From contig JASANG010002526.1 in NCBI GenBank assembly GCA_030248215.1, positions 1 to 64,000 of the forward strand: a DNA stretch of 64,000 nt, read 5' to 3'. Shown here one piece after another: positions 1 to 11,200 of this stretch. Below the pieces are notes generated by a model. It was not told the origin of the DNA, ran no database searches, and saw nothing but the letters and a program-made list of their open reading frames with translations. The translations under genes and the position numbers were made by a program. Each line of letters begins with the position of its first letter. Within the stretch, counting starts at the first letter, position 1. This DNA is from Enoplolaimus lenunculus. Lineage: Eukaryota > Nematoda > Enoplea > Enoplida > Thoracostomopsidae.

Positions 1-24
1 TTCGACGTTCAGTTACGTATTGCT

Positions 25-1743
25 ATGTAAATAAACTCCTGTCGCTATGCAACAAAGTCCAATATCCCACACTGAACAAGGCACTAGGCAATACTCAAGT
101 TGTAGCAATACCTATCTATATCAGTGAATGAAAGCCTCGGTCCCGGCAAGCCTTGATATTTGGCAGGGTCTCGGTTTCGGTTTTGTGAGTCTCGGTGGTT
201 TGAAACCGACGGGCGGAAGTATTAGGATTCAACAAACATATGATTGTATTGTTGATCTAAGTGATACCTAACGAATAATATTTTTCTGTGAATCTATGAA
301 TGTTCAAATATCGGCCGCGTGGTGTAATGGATAGCGCGCTTGACTCGCGAGCGAGAGGTCCGAGGTTCGATTCCCGGCGTGGCCATATCTTTCGGAGAAA
401 CTTAGGAGAAAAATAAAATAAATTCGCAGTACTTCGGGGAAGAGGGGTCGTCCCGACCGTGCAGTTCTGACATGGTGGTCCCATCGAGACGGGCGCTGTC
501 AGTTGCAGGCTCATGGATTCGGAGAAGTTTGGATTCGCGGTCCGGGACGACCGCCTAAAGAATGGGGAATGTGAGTATATATACGCGGCTTGTGTATGTG
601 CAGAGTGTGTAATGTTAGAGGCAGATACATACTCGTGCACATATACCACCAGAGGGAAATTAGGATATCGGCCGCGTGGTGTAATGGATAGCGCGCTTGA
701 CTCGCGAGCGAGAGGTCCGAGGTTCGATTCCCGTCGTGGCCATATCTTTCGGAGAAAATTAGGAGAAAACTAAACTATATTCGCAGTACTTCGGGAAAAG
801 GGGTCGTCACGACCGTGCAGTTCTGACATGAGTAGATATTCTGAAAAACACAATAAAAAAACTGCATCAAAAATATTTTATATATAAACTTTAATTTTTT
901 TTCAAGTGATGAACAAAAATTTACTAACACCGAGACTATTTACAAGGTCTCGGTATCGGTTTTAAGCCAATACCAGCCATCCCCAATTACAGAAATAGGG
1001 TTCATACCCCGCTTGCGCTCAACAGTGAGATCTTTAGTACTAGCTAAGTAAATATCCTATCAAATACCATTTCTCTAGTCTAATAATCAATTGTAGCATT
1101 TACACCAAAAGGATATGACGATGAGAAAGAAAAACACGTCAACAACAACTACATTGCGTTTACGCAAACTAAATTTTACTAAACAAAATAGGGACGTAAC
1201 ACTAACTTGAACGCATCACTGGACCTGTAAAGCCTGCGATGCGATACATACATATTACGTATGAATTATCAAATAGAAAAATATTAGAGCTACCAAACAC
1301 AAACTTATATATAAATTAACTAACCGCCATAACTGGTTTTTAAGGACGCGTTAAACTCTAAAACCGGAATATGAAAACGAGTGTAGTGAAGAGCCTTTTT
1401 GACACCCTGACATGTGAATGTTACATTTGCCTTGTGCATTCAAGATCCCTAGTGTACGTATGCATCCGTAAACTTGCCGTAGTCATCCCATTCGTTCATT
1501 TCACAAGGTTGGGGCCGGGGTTACACCTGAGTTGGCACAATACGTGACAAAACAAGTTACGCAAACCACCCCGTATAGTTGGCCGGTAGAAACTTAGCTA
1601 ATGTGCGTAGGGTGTTCACGATACAGATCACGAACGTACCAAGAATTCGAACCGGATATGATGAGCATCGCCAGGGTGCAAGCGGAATTCTAGTTCCGGC
1701 ACCTTTTGACCTTCCGTTCCCTTTAAATGTTTACCGGAGTTAA
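25..1743. repeat. Direct repeat copy A (1.7 kb)
   Basis: This block is repeated in the same orientation at 5879-7581 with only scattered substitutions and small indels. It contains a SINE dimer (about 308-850), tracts rich in TCTCGGT that resemble a hAT-like MITE, and otherwise noncoding AT-rich DNA. It ends at the 9-mer CGGAGTTAA, where the similarity to the second copy stops. I see no host gene in it. Confidence 0.85.
308..850 (+). mobile_element. tRNA-derived SINE dimer
   Basis: Two tRNA-like heads (about 311-386 and 668-743) carry a Pol III A-box-like TGGTGTAATGG and a B box GGTTCGATTCC. Each is followed by the same tail, beginning ATCTTTCGGAGAAA and ending near GCAGTTCTGACATG, with a period of about 357 bp. 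The body between the heads matches, inverted, a SINE near 63.0 kb. The anticodon arm has an A-G mismatch and the T arm has two mismatches, so these are SINE heads rather than working tRNAs. Confidence 0.75.
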
Positions 1744-3260
1744 GAAAAAAAGAGAATTACTATTTTTAACAACAGCCAACCTGCACTTAAAGCACTAAGA
1801 CAGTTGTTATTGTTAACAGTAAGACTATTTGTCTTTGAAAATACAATAGCAACTAGACATCTTTCCGTGCACAATGATGTTAAGCATATTGTTGGGTTCG
1901 GGGCGCTGTAACATCCAAAAAAACGAATTGCGGATTGGCTGGCCTGTGGGGCATCCAGAACTATGTGCACGGGCCAGAACCATTCTCTAATGTAGCACTG
2001 TCAAAAGTAATTAGCTCGATTAAAAAGGATCTTCCTGCCATGGTGCAATAAAAATGGACTTGCTATTAGTGGAAGTTTAACAAATATCGTATGAGTTTAT
2101 GTGTCGGAGTTCTGAGTGGGCACTGTAGGCTAAAACTACCATAAGTTTAAATTAGCTGTAACAAATTAATGTTTTGTCCTGAAGCAGATACAGGGATTTA
2201 TTTTCTCTTAAGATGTGAGAAATATGCAGTTTTGCAGGAAAAAATGGACTCCGCAGTTAAATATGAGAAAAATCGTTCATTATTAATCGAATCTATGCAA
2301 GTACTTTAAGGCGGGGTGGCGCGGAATCCGCAATTGAACCGAATCCAAATCAGTAGTAATTTGCCGAATCCAAACCGAATCCGAATCCGAATCCTGAATG
2401 TTGCAAATTTTCAGTATATATTTATAATCTGTTTCAGAATATCAACGCACTGCCAGCCGTATGACTTTTAATACGTTAATATATTTCGTCCCGACGTATG
2501 ATTCTGAGATTTCTCAAATGAAATAAAAAATATTGATTTTTATAGCAAGGTATTTAAAAAATTTTATTGCTTAAAAATGAAAAAAATATCGCCGAACTTT
2601 GTTGGATTCGGCTTTTTCACAACCGAATCCGAATCTCAAATTTTGGCTGAATCCGAATCCGAACCGTTATTGCCACCCTGCTTTAAGACTGCTTGGCAGT
2701 AAATAAAGATATAATAAAAGATGGCATTGTGATGGGCTTTCCAAATCTGCACACTCTATATGCCATCTTCTCCGTCTATCTATCTATCTAAATGAGAAAT
2801 TAACTATATAGGAGATAACCAACGATTTGATTAGGAATGTTGAAATTGTGAATGAGGAAAAGGGAGAGTTTAAAATATATAAATTAAAACTATCGACTTA
2901 AACCTAAGAATAAAATAAAAGACCGATAACAAGACTTTCTAACTATTTATTTCAAATTAACCAATTTCTTAATTACATGTTCCGTTTTTCAATTACGTCG
3001 GTTGTTTTCTAAGACATATTTGGTTTTGTCAATTGTATATTCGGTTTTATAGCACATTGCGATTTTCAATTACAAGTTGGGTTTTCTCCAATGCATCCTC
3101 AGTGTTCTCAATTACAAATTGGAGTTCTCACGTTGTATCTTACTTTTTACAATTACAAGTAGGTGTTCTCATTTCCATCTTCGGTTTTCAGAAAAATCCT
3201 TAAAAGGTGTACAATATTAAGTGTATGTAGTATATATAACAAGTTAACTAGAAAAGCCAA
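1735..3260. repeat. Left arm of large inverted repeat
   Basis: This arm reads as the reverse complement of 3518-5044, separated by a 257-bp spacer (3261-3517). It contains, in order: a LINE RNase H remnant in plus orientation (about 1780-2050), LINE 3' sequence, a hAT-like MITE (2312-2680), and a tract (about 2960-3190) of degenerate units of roughly 30 bp built on TCAATTACAAGTTGG. The arms differ by scattered substitutions and small indels. The outer end coincides with the end of direct repeat A. Confidence 0.85.
2312..2680. mobile_element. hAT-like MITE inside LINE remnant (left arm)
   Basis: The ends are CGGGGTGGC and GCCACCCTG, imperfect terminal inverted repeats of the CAGGGTGGC type. 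The flanks are CTTTAAGG and CTTTAAGA, a decayed 8-bp target duplication, which fits hAT elements. The interior is rich in GGATTCGG/CCGAATCC repeats. It is the inverted counterpart of the copy at 4104-4471, so it was in place before the arm was duplicated. Confidence 0.7.
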
Positions 3261-4103
3261 GATTGGAATCCGCAGTTATGGGTAAAAGCGAATTAGGTTC
3301 AGAGCTGTTTAGAGCTGCAAGTGTGCGGCGGAAGATTGATAATTTTAAAAAGAAGAAAAAATAGTAAAAATGGCTATCCAAACTTATTTGTTCCGCCTGC
3401 ACTGTTGAAAATTATGTTGACAGTTGATGCAGTCGTTTAAAATTTCATTAATTCTATTAGTTTGTAGGTAGCTTTCATAACAGTGTCTTTTTTATCAAAA
3501 CTGATTCCCCCCCAGTTTTGGCCTTTCTAGTTAACTTGTTATATATACTTGACATACACTTAATATTGTACACCTTTTAAGGATTCTGAAAACCGAAGAT
3601 GGAAATGAGAACCCCTACTTGTAATTGTAAAAAGTAAGATACAACGTGAGAACCACAATTTGTAATTGAGAACACTGAGGATGTAATCGAAAAACCCAAC
3701 TTGTAATTGAGAAAACCGCAGATGCAATTGAGAAAACCGAATATCTACAATTGACAAAACCAAATATGTCTTAGAAAACAACCGACGTAATTGAAAAACG
3801 GAACATGTAATTAAGAAATTGGTTAATTTGAAATAAATAGTTAGAAAGTCTTGTTATTCGGTCTTTTATTTTATTCCTAGGTTTAAGTCGATAGTTTTAA
3901 TTTATATATTTTAAACTCTCCCTTTTCCTCATTCACAATTTCAACATTCCTAATCAAATCGTTGGTTATCTCCTATATAGTTAATTTCTCATTTAGATAG
4001 ATAGATAGACGGAGAAGATGGCATATAGAGTGTGCAGATTTGGAAAGCCCATCACAATGCCATCTTTTATTATATCTTTATTTACTGCCAAGCAGTCTTA
4101 AAG

Positions 4104-4471
4104 CAGGGTGGCAATAACGGTTCGGATTCGGATTCAGCCAAAATTTGAGATTCGGATTCGGTTGTGAAAAAGCCGAATCCAACAAAGTTCGGCGATATTT
4201 TTTTCATTTTTAAGCAATAAAATTTTTTAAATACCTTGCTATAAAAATCAATATTTTTTATTTCATTTGAGAAATCTCAGAACTGACGTCGGGACGAAAT
4301 ATATTAACGTATTAAAAGTCATACGGCTGGCAGTGCGTTGATATTCTGAAACAGATTATAGATATATCTGAAATTTGCAACATCCAGGATTCGGATTCGG
4401 ATTCGGTTTCGGATTCGGCAAATTACTACTGGATTCGGATTCGGTTCAATCGTGGATTCGGTGCCACCCTG
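4104..4471. mobile_element. hAT-like MITE inside LINE remnant (right arm)
   Basis: Terminal inverted repeats CAGGGTGGCA and TGCCACCCTG bound 368 bp with no coding capacity. The flanking octamers TCTTAAAG (4096-4103) and CCTTAAAG (4472-4479) are a nearly intact 8-bp target duplication, the size made by hAT transposases. The inner sequence is rich in GGATTCGG repeats. Confidence 0.75.
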
Positions 4472-4730
4472 CCTTAAAGTACTTGCATAGATTCGACTAA
4501 AAAGGAACGATTTTTCTAATATCTAACTGCGGAGCCCACTTTTTCCCGCAAAACTGCATATTTCTCACATCTTAAGAGTAAATGAATCCCTGTATCTGCT
4601 TCAGGACAAAACATTAATTTGTTACAGCTAATTTAAACTTATGGTAGTTCAGCCTACAGTGCCCACTCAGAACTCTGACACATAAACTCATACGATATTT
4701 GTTAAACTTCCACTAATGGGAAGTCCATTT

Positions 4731-5040
4731 TTATTGCACCATGGCAGGAAGATCCTTTTTAATCGAGCTAATTACTTTCGACAGTGCTACATTAGAGAAC
4801 GGTTCTGGCCCGTGCAATAGTTCTGTGGATGCCCCACAGGCCAGCCAATCCGCAATTCCGTTTTCTGGGATGTTACAGTGCCCTGAAACCCAGATATGCT
4901 TAACATCATTGTGCACGGAAAGTATGTCTAGTTGCTATCTGTATTCAAATACAAATAGTCTTACTGTTAACAAGACAACTGTCTAGTGCTTTAAGTGCAG
5001 GTTGGCTGTTGTTAAAAATAGTACTTCTCTTTTTCTTAAC
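4731..5040 (-). pseudogene. LINE ORF2 remnant, RNase H domain
   Basis: The minus strand encodes two separated stretches typical of the RNase H domain near the C terminus of I/Jockey-type non-LTR retrotransposons: NNSQPALKALDS (the D/N-S-Q-A-A-L-K-A-L motif) and VSGHCNIPENGIADWLA (the W-V-P-G-H-x-G-I-x-G-N-E-x-A-D motif). The acidic and His landmarks are partly kept, but the frame is interrupted and no reverse transcriptase core is present in the arm. The left arm at about 1780-2050 holds a more decayed inverted copy. Confidence 0.7.
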
Positions 5041-5044
5041 TCCG

Positions 5045-5878
5045 CGGCCTAACAAGTAGGAGACACATTTCTCAATGGCAATAACTCCTGTCTGTAAAAC
5101 CGAGCAACAAGATCCGAGTGGAGCATGCAAATCGATGAAGCCGGGAATAAGTATACCAGCCCCAGTGCTTTTATAAAAATTAAACTCATGTTATCAAATT
5201 GTTGATACTTAATAAAATAGCCATTCGATTTTCCCAGTCATTTTTTCAATATGTATATACATCAACATTTTTGCGCTTGCGCAAGCATTTGTGCATGATT
5301 TTCAATTTTTTTTCATTTTTTCCGTTCTTCCAGAAAAACCGTTTTTTCCGGCAGATTCAATTTTTCCACAAAAAAACTCTGCTTACATGTCCCAATTTTC
5401 AAAAAGGTCGTCCCTTGACCGTCCACCCCATTGCCGACAGGATACCGTTGTGGTAAGTTGGGTAGGCCAAGGTACGACGGTTTTTAGTTCTCCGTTAGCA
5501 GCTGAAAATGAGGCACGTTCCCAGGAGGTTTCGAATTCGGTCGACAGATTATCAGTCCAGCGCGCTATCCACTGAGCCACGCTGTTTCACAAGCAACTAA
5601 CCTTAACATACACATGCATCTCGGTTCTCCAATGATTTTACCGCTTTTGGATATGAAGGCACTACATATACATCATCGTTTTACCGATGTGCAGCATTAG
5701 CATGAGGTTTCATTTTGCCTACATGCATCCGCTTGTCACATCCCCTGGTTTTCCTACAAGGTCGTCCCTTGACCGCCAACTTATATATTTTTGGTTCTAT
5801 CGCTGCAGTTTGCCATTGCGGTCCCATCGTGATCACCATGTGATGTTTCACCTTACTCGTACTTTAGCTGCTTCTAAA
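5045..5878 (-). mobile_element. Spacer with truncated tRNA-SINE copies
   Basis: The segment between the inverted repeat and copy A' has two GTCGTCCCTTGACCG motifs (about 5407 and 5761) typical of the local SINE family. A tRNA-like head on the minus strand (about 5535-5585) contains TGGCTCAGTGGATAGCGCGC. A T-rich, CCGTTTTTTCC-like tract (5280-5390) precedes it. No gene is visible. Confidence 0.55.
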
Positions 5879-7581
5879 ATGTAAATAAACTCCTGTCGCT
5901 ATGCAACAAAGTCCAATATCCCACACTGAACAAGGCACTAGGCAATATTCAAGTTGTAGCAATACCTATCTATATCAGTGATGAAAGCCTCGGTCCCGGC
6001 AAGCCTTGATATTTGGCAGGTCTCGGTTTCGGTTTTGTGAGTCTCGGTGGTTTGAAACCGAGACCAGAAGTCTAGGATTCAACAAACATATGATTGTATT
6101 GTTGATCTAAGTGATACCTAACGAATAATATTTTTCTGTGAATCTATGAATGTTCAAATATCGGCCGCGTGGTGTAATGGATAGCGCGCTTGACTCGCGA
6201 GCGAGAGGTCCGAGGTTCGATTCCCGGCGTGGCCATATCTTTCGGAGAAACTTAGGAGAAAAATAAAATAAATTCGCAGTACTTCGGGAAGAGGGGTCGT
6301 CCCGACCGTGCAGTTCTGACATGGTGGTCCCATCGAGACGGGCGCTGTCAGTTGCAGGCTCATGGATTCGGAGAAGTTTGGATTCGCGGTCCGGGACGAC
6401 CGCCTAAAGAATGGGGAATGTGAGTATATATACGCGGCTTGTGTATGTGCAGAGTGTGTAATGTTAAGACATATACATACTCGTGCACATATACCACCAG
6501 AGGAAATTAGGATATCGGCCGCGTGGTGTAATGGGTAGCGCGCTTGACTCGCGAGCGAGAGGTCCGAGGTTCGATTCCCGGCGTGGCCATATCTTTCGGA
6601 GAAATTTAGGAGAAAACTAAACTATATTCGCAGTACTTCGGGAAAAGGGGTCGTCTCGACCGTGCAGTTCTGACATGAGTAGATATTCTGAAAAACACAA
6701 TAAAAAAACTGCATCAAAAATATTTTATATATAAAATTTTGTTTTTTTTCAGTGATGAACAAAAATTTACTAACGCCGAGACTATTCACAAGGTCTGGGT
6801 ATCGGTTTTAAGCCAATACCGCCCATCCCCGATTACAAAAACAGGGTTCATACATCGCTTGCGCTCAACAGTAGATCTTTAGTACTAGCTAAGTAAATAG
6901 CCTATCAAATACCACTGCTCGCGTCTAATAATCAAATCTAGCATTTACACCAAAACAATATAACAATAAAAAGAAAAACACGTCAACAACAACTACATTG
7001 CGTTTACGCAAACTAAATTTTACTAAACGAAATCGGGACGTAACACTAACGTGAACGCATCACTGGACCTGTAAGCCTGCGATGCGATACATACATATTA
7101 CGTATGAATTATCAAATAGAAAAATATTAGAGCTACCAAACACAAACTTATATATAAATTAACTAACCGCCATAACTGGTTTTTAAGGACGCGTTAAACT
7201 CTAAAACCGGAATATGAAAACGAGTGTAGTGAAGAGCCTTTTGACACCCAGACATGTGAATGTTACATTTGCCTTGTGCATTCAAGATCCCTAGTGTACG
7301 TATGCATCCGTAAACTTGCCGTAGTCATCCCATTCGTTCATTTCACAAAGTTGGGGCCGGAGTTACACCTGAGTTGGCACAATACATGACAAAACGGTTT
7401 CCAAACCCACCCGTATAGTTGGCCGGTAGAAACTTAGCTAATGTGCGTAGGGTGTTCACGATACAGATCACGAACGTACCAAGATTCAACCGGATATGAT
7501 GAGCATCGCCAGGGTGCAAGCGGAATTCTGGTTCCGGCACCTTTTGACCTTCCGTTCCCTTTAAATGTTTACCGGAGTTAA
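5879..7581. repeat. Direct repeat copy A'
   Basis: Second copy of 25-1743, offset by 5,854 bp, including the same SINE dimer (heads about 6159-6234 and 6514-6589). It carries few differences, suggesting a recent duplication, or two haplotypes placed in tandem by the assembler. Past the shared CGGAGTTAA (7573-7581) this copy continues into a different sequence than copy A, probably the ancestral context. Confidence 0.85.
6156..6690 (+). mobile_element. tRNA-derived SINE dimer in copy A'
   Basis: Same dimer as at 308-850, with A-box-like and B-box motifs in both heads. The second head carries GGGTAGC in place of GGATAGC in the D arm, a difference from the copy at 668. Confidence 0.7.
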
Positions 7582-8221
7582 AAGTATCTGTATTAAATTT
7601 TGGTCGTTTGAAATTAAGATATTTCACTGAAAATGACGGTAAAAATTAAGTAATTTCATTCGTTTAGTATATATACCTTGACAATCGCCGAAAATAAACT
7701 ATCGAAGGATGATGGCGCTTCCGTGGATTATGAAAATGTAAAGTGCAGTAGATAAAGTGAACACCTATCTCCAACTAACGCTTATTTCATCAATGATATT
7801 GCAAAGAAAATTAAAATGATTTTTTGAGTGACATGTATTTTTCGTTTTTCGGTTCCGTTTCCGGTAATTTTTTCAAATTCCGGTTCCGGTAAAATGTAAT
7901 TTCGGTTGCATCCGAGGGTCGCAGCAGGGTATATATTTAAATGCATATTTAAACAAGAAAAAACGTAATAGCATTAATTTAATACTACTTGCTGTAATAT
8001 GATATAATGTGATCTATACAATCCAGGGTTTAACTGGAATTCCTGCAAAAATTTAATTTCTGTATATATGATCTGTATTATTATGCCATATTAATAATTT
8101 GAATAAATTGTTGATCTATTACTTTTCGAGAGCATTTCAGTCTACCTAAATTTTGCGAATATTATTGAAAAATGCTCTAACTAAATATACCTTCATACAG
8201 ATTGTCATTCTACTGCTCGTA
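7582..8221. other. Upstream region of Pellino, no gene seen
   Basis: AT-rich DNA without a credible reading frame. Part of it (about 7845-7930) is a decayed interspersed repeat with CGGTTCCGG motifs that ends near GCAGGGTATA. A TTCATACAG at about 8193-8201 could be a 3' splice site joining an upstream noncoding exon to the coding start at 8222, but I cannot show this. Confidence 0.4.
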
Positions 8222-11200
8222 ATGTCCGGTGACGCGGATGACGGGATCAAATACGGCGAATTGATCGTTCTTGGGTTAGTTTTATATTAGTTACGTATGT
8301 TAGAAACGTCAGTGTGGTAAATTAACGTTTAATTTGAGGTGCAGTAGAATTTTGATTCGTTGATTCTCAACATTTGTTCTTTCTGTGTTATCCATCCAGT
8401 TGTAAATATGGTGGCGATTCAAGGGACGACCTCACTAGAAAATTGTTGCATGTTTGTTGTAAGCATATATACGTAAGGCGTTGATAAAGCGTCCTGCAAT
8501 TCCTGTTTATAAATGTCTCATGCGCTGTGTGTTAGTCTAGGTACGAACCAGAACTTTAAGACTTTTACTAAGCAGCTGGAAAAACAGCCCTACAGAGCGG
8601 GATCAAACTTTAAGCCTGCGGATCGCAATGTGAACGCACTAGCTCTGTCCTGCATTGCCCGCCCCTCTATCTTCTTTTATAATCGACTGTACATGTCCAC
8701 CGTATGCGGCCGGCTTGTATACAACACACTGTGCATTGCTGTATAAATGCATGTGCACATAACAGGAACGCATGTCTGACATGCTTACATTCCTTAATTT
8801 TGAATAAGTTCGTCCCTTGATCTTCCATCACATTTCGACTGAATACAGTGTCCAAAGTGCGCAATTTACCATTACACTCATGGTGTATTCCATGTCAGTC
8901 AAGTTAAAAACTGGTAGTTTAGACCCGTTAATTAAGCAGCTTGAAAAGCATGCTCACGTAATGGGTTTCAAGCTAGCGACCGTATGATGTTTTCAAGCGT
9001 ACACCATACAGTGCAATGCATCGCATTGCATGTGTACATAGCGGGCAAACATATCTCGCATGCTTACACTGCGAAACTACGCATCTTTTGGATTCATTGT
9101 AGTTATAATGGCATGCATACGCTATGTAGTGACAAAAATCACCGAACAGTCAGTCGATTCACGCTTTACCGACAGCACGCAGGTAATGGTGTTACGAAAG
9201 GACAAGTACATGTTGTTAAAGCGCCAAAACATTCGCAGGTAAGCTTCTGTTACATACAATAGAAACAGTTTCAACAGAAATCAAATTGTGGCAGAACAGC
9301 AACTTAACAGAAATTGGATTTTATCTGCTAGAAAAAGAATAACAGACCAGAGTACAATATAATTTCCGCCACCAAATTACGTCCGCTGGCGCTAGCTATA
9401 TCGGTATCCGGTGTTTTGGGTGTTAAAACAATTATTGTGTTTTTGCAACCGTTATGTAAAGTTGAACTTTTTTAATTAATACATATTACTTCAACAGATT
9501 TTCCTGTATTTTCGGCGTTAAACATTTCATGTTTGAAACGTTTGAGTTGAACTGTCAAACTTTTAAGTTGAACTTTTTTAATGTGTTATGTTGTATTTTT
9601 AGGCAGTGCTTGATAATTCGAAACATTCGATTTCATTTACACTGAACAAAAACAAAGCGGTCGTTGTTGAATATGATGACGACCCCAATACTGATATGTT
9701 CCAAGTACGTACCGTACCATATTATTACCAGTCGTAGTAGAACTACATGTGTTGAGCGAAGCTTCAAATGTTATATGATTTTGTTAATTTTTAGTTGCAA
9801 AAATTTGACATTTTACGCAGCATTTTCTTAGTGTAAGCTTTCTGTGCCAAAATGTAATTCTCCAAATTAATTATTTCAAGTGGGAAACGGAGCTGCCCAA
9901 CCAGCCTATAAATAAACGTTACAAAAGCACGGAAGCGCATGCAATACAGAAAGCTTAGCATATAATATCCAAAACAAGAGTACAATACAATTGTAACAAT
10001 AATGCGTCTAAATTTCTTTCAATTAAAATGCAGTCAAAATCATGCTTCCGTATTTTGTGCGACGATGGAGGCATAGGAAGTAACCACTGTGCGACTGGAG
10101 GATGTTCGGTTCCGGTTTAATATTCGGCAAAACTGATATCCGTATCCGTATCCAGTATAAGCCTGCCGGATACTGGGAATTTACGGTTGTGATGCAGAAT
10201 ATCATAAAATTGTTTTTTACCAGTGAGCGCTTTCAAAATCTTGCTGCGATTCCATTTCTGGGCAAATCAAAAAGTTCAAGTTTTGATTCTTTTTCCGTTA
10301 CTTTAAACTTATGTAAGCGAGCGAAAGTTAAACACATTTTTGCATTCAAATAAGTTAGTTTATCAGCATCGGAACTTTATTACACTCGAAAACCTTGAGC
10401 ACGATAAAAATACAACGAAAAACAAGTTATTTCAACGTATACAAACAATATTCGGTATCCGGCTACTGTTCGGCACCGGTATCCGATCACACCCTGGTAG
10501 AAACCTACCGGATATTTACGGTTGTGGTAATCCCAAATATTGTAAAAGTTTTACATGTAGAAATACTAGATATTTTTCTACAATTATATCTTCTGGACAA
10601 GTCAAAAAGAAGAGACAGGTTAAATTAAATATTCAAACCTACCAATCATTTTAAATCGGTAAACATATATTTTTACATGGCTCAAACTGCCAACAGTGCA
10701 CAAATTTTGATCCAATATTTAATAAACATCCGGTTCCGCGTCCGGTAAAAAATTCAATATTTATGTCAGCAAACGGCACCTTTATGTGCGAATACTGATC
10801 AGCTTTGCGACTTGTTTTAGATCGGCCGTTCCAGCGAGCCTCAAATCAACTTCACAGTTGTTGACACGTGGCTTGGTGTTGCCAAAGATGCGAGCGAAGT
10901 ACATCAGTCAAAGTAAACAATACATGCCTATAAAGAAATTATCAATTTTCAATATTGACAGTTGCCATTCAAAATATAGTTTATCTTGTCAATTTTGTAG
11001 GTAGGAAAAACTTTCAAAGGCTTGAGGGGAAACATGACCTGCTTCTATTATATATTTAGTACGTACGCGGAGTAGGGGTGCGCAGCAAGTTCAGAAAGAA
11101 CTGTACGTTATTAAATTTTACAAAAATTTCGGGGCAAGAGCATGAGAAAGTTCCACCCATCTAAATTTTACAAAAATTTCGGGGCAAGAGCATGAGAAAG

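Larger units (their letters stand above)
3518..5044. repeat. Right arm of large inverted repeat
   Basis: Inverted copy of 1735-3260. Its outer end (5036-5044) is TTAACTCCG, the reverse complement of the CGGAGTTAA that ends copy A. The LINE reading frame is better preserved here than in the left arm. The inner edge is TTGGCCTTTCTAGTTAACTT, mirrored at about 3241-3260 with one change. Confidence 0.85.

Noticed and set aside
311-386. Possible tRNA gene (also near 668, 6159 and 6514)
   Set aside because: The acceptor stem pairs, but the anticodon stem has a mismatch and the T stem has two, and each copy is part of a repeated unit with a conserved 3' body. SINE heads explain this better.
257-649. 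130-codon frame on the minus strand, with relatives at 6.1-6.4 kb
   Set aside because: It lies across SINE heads and tails (translating the B box and flanks) and recurs with the repeat.
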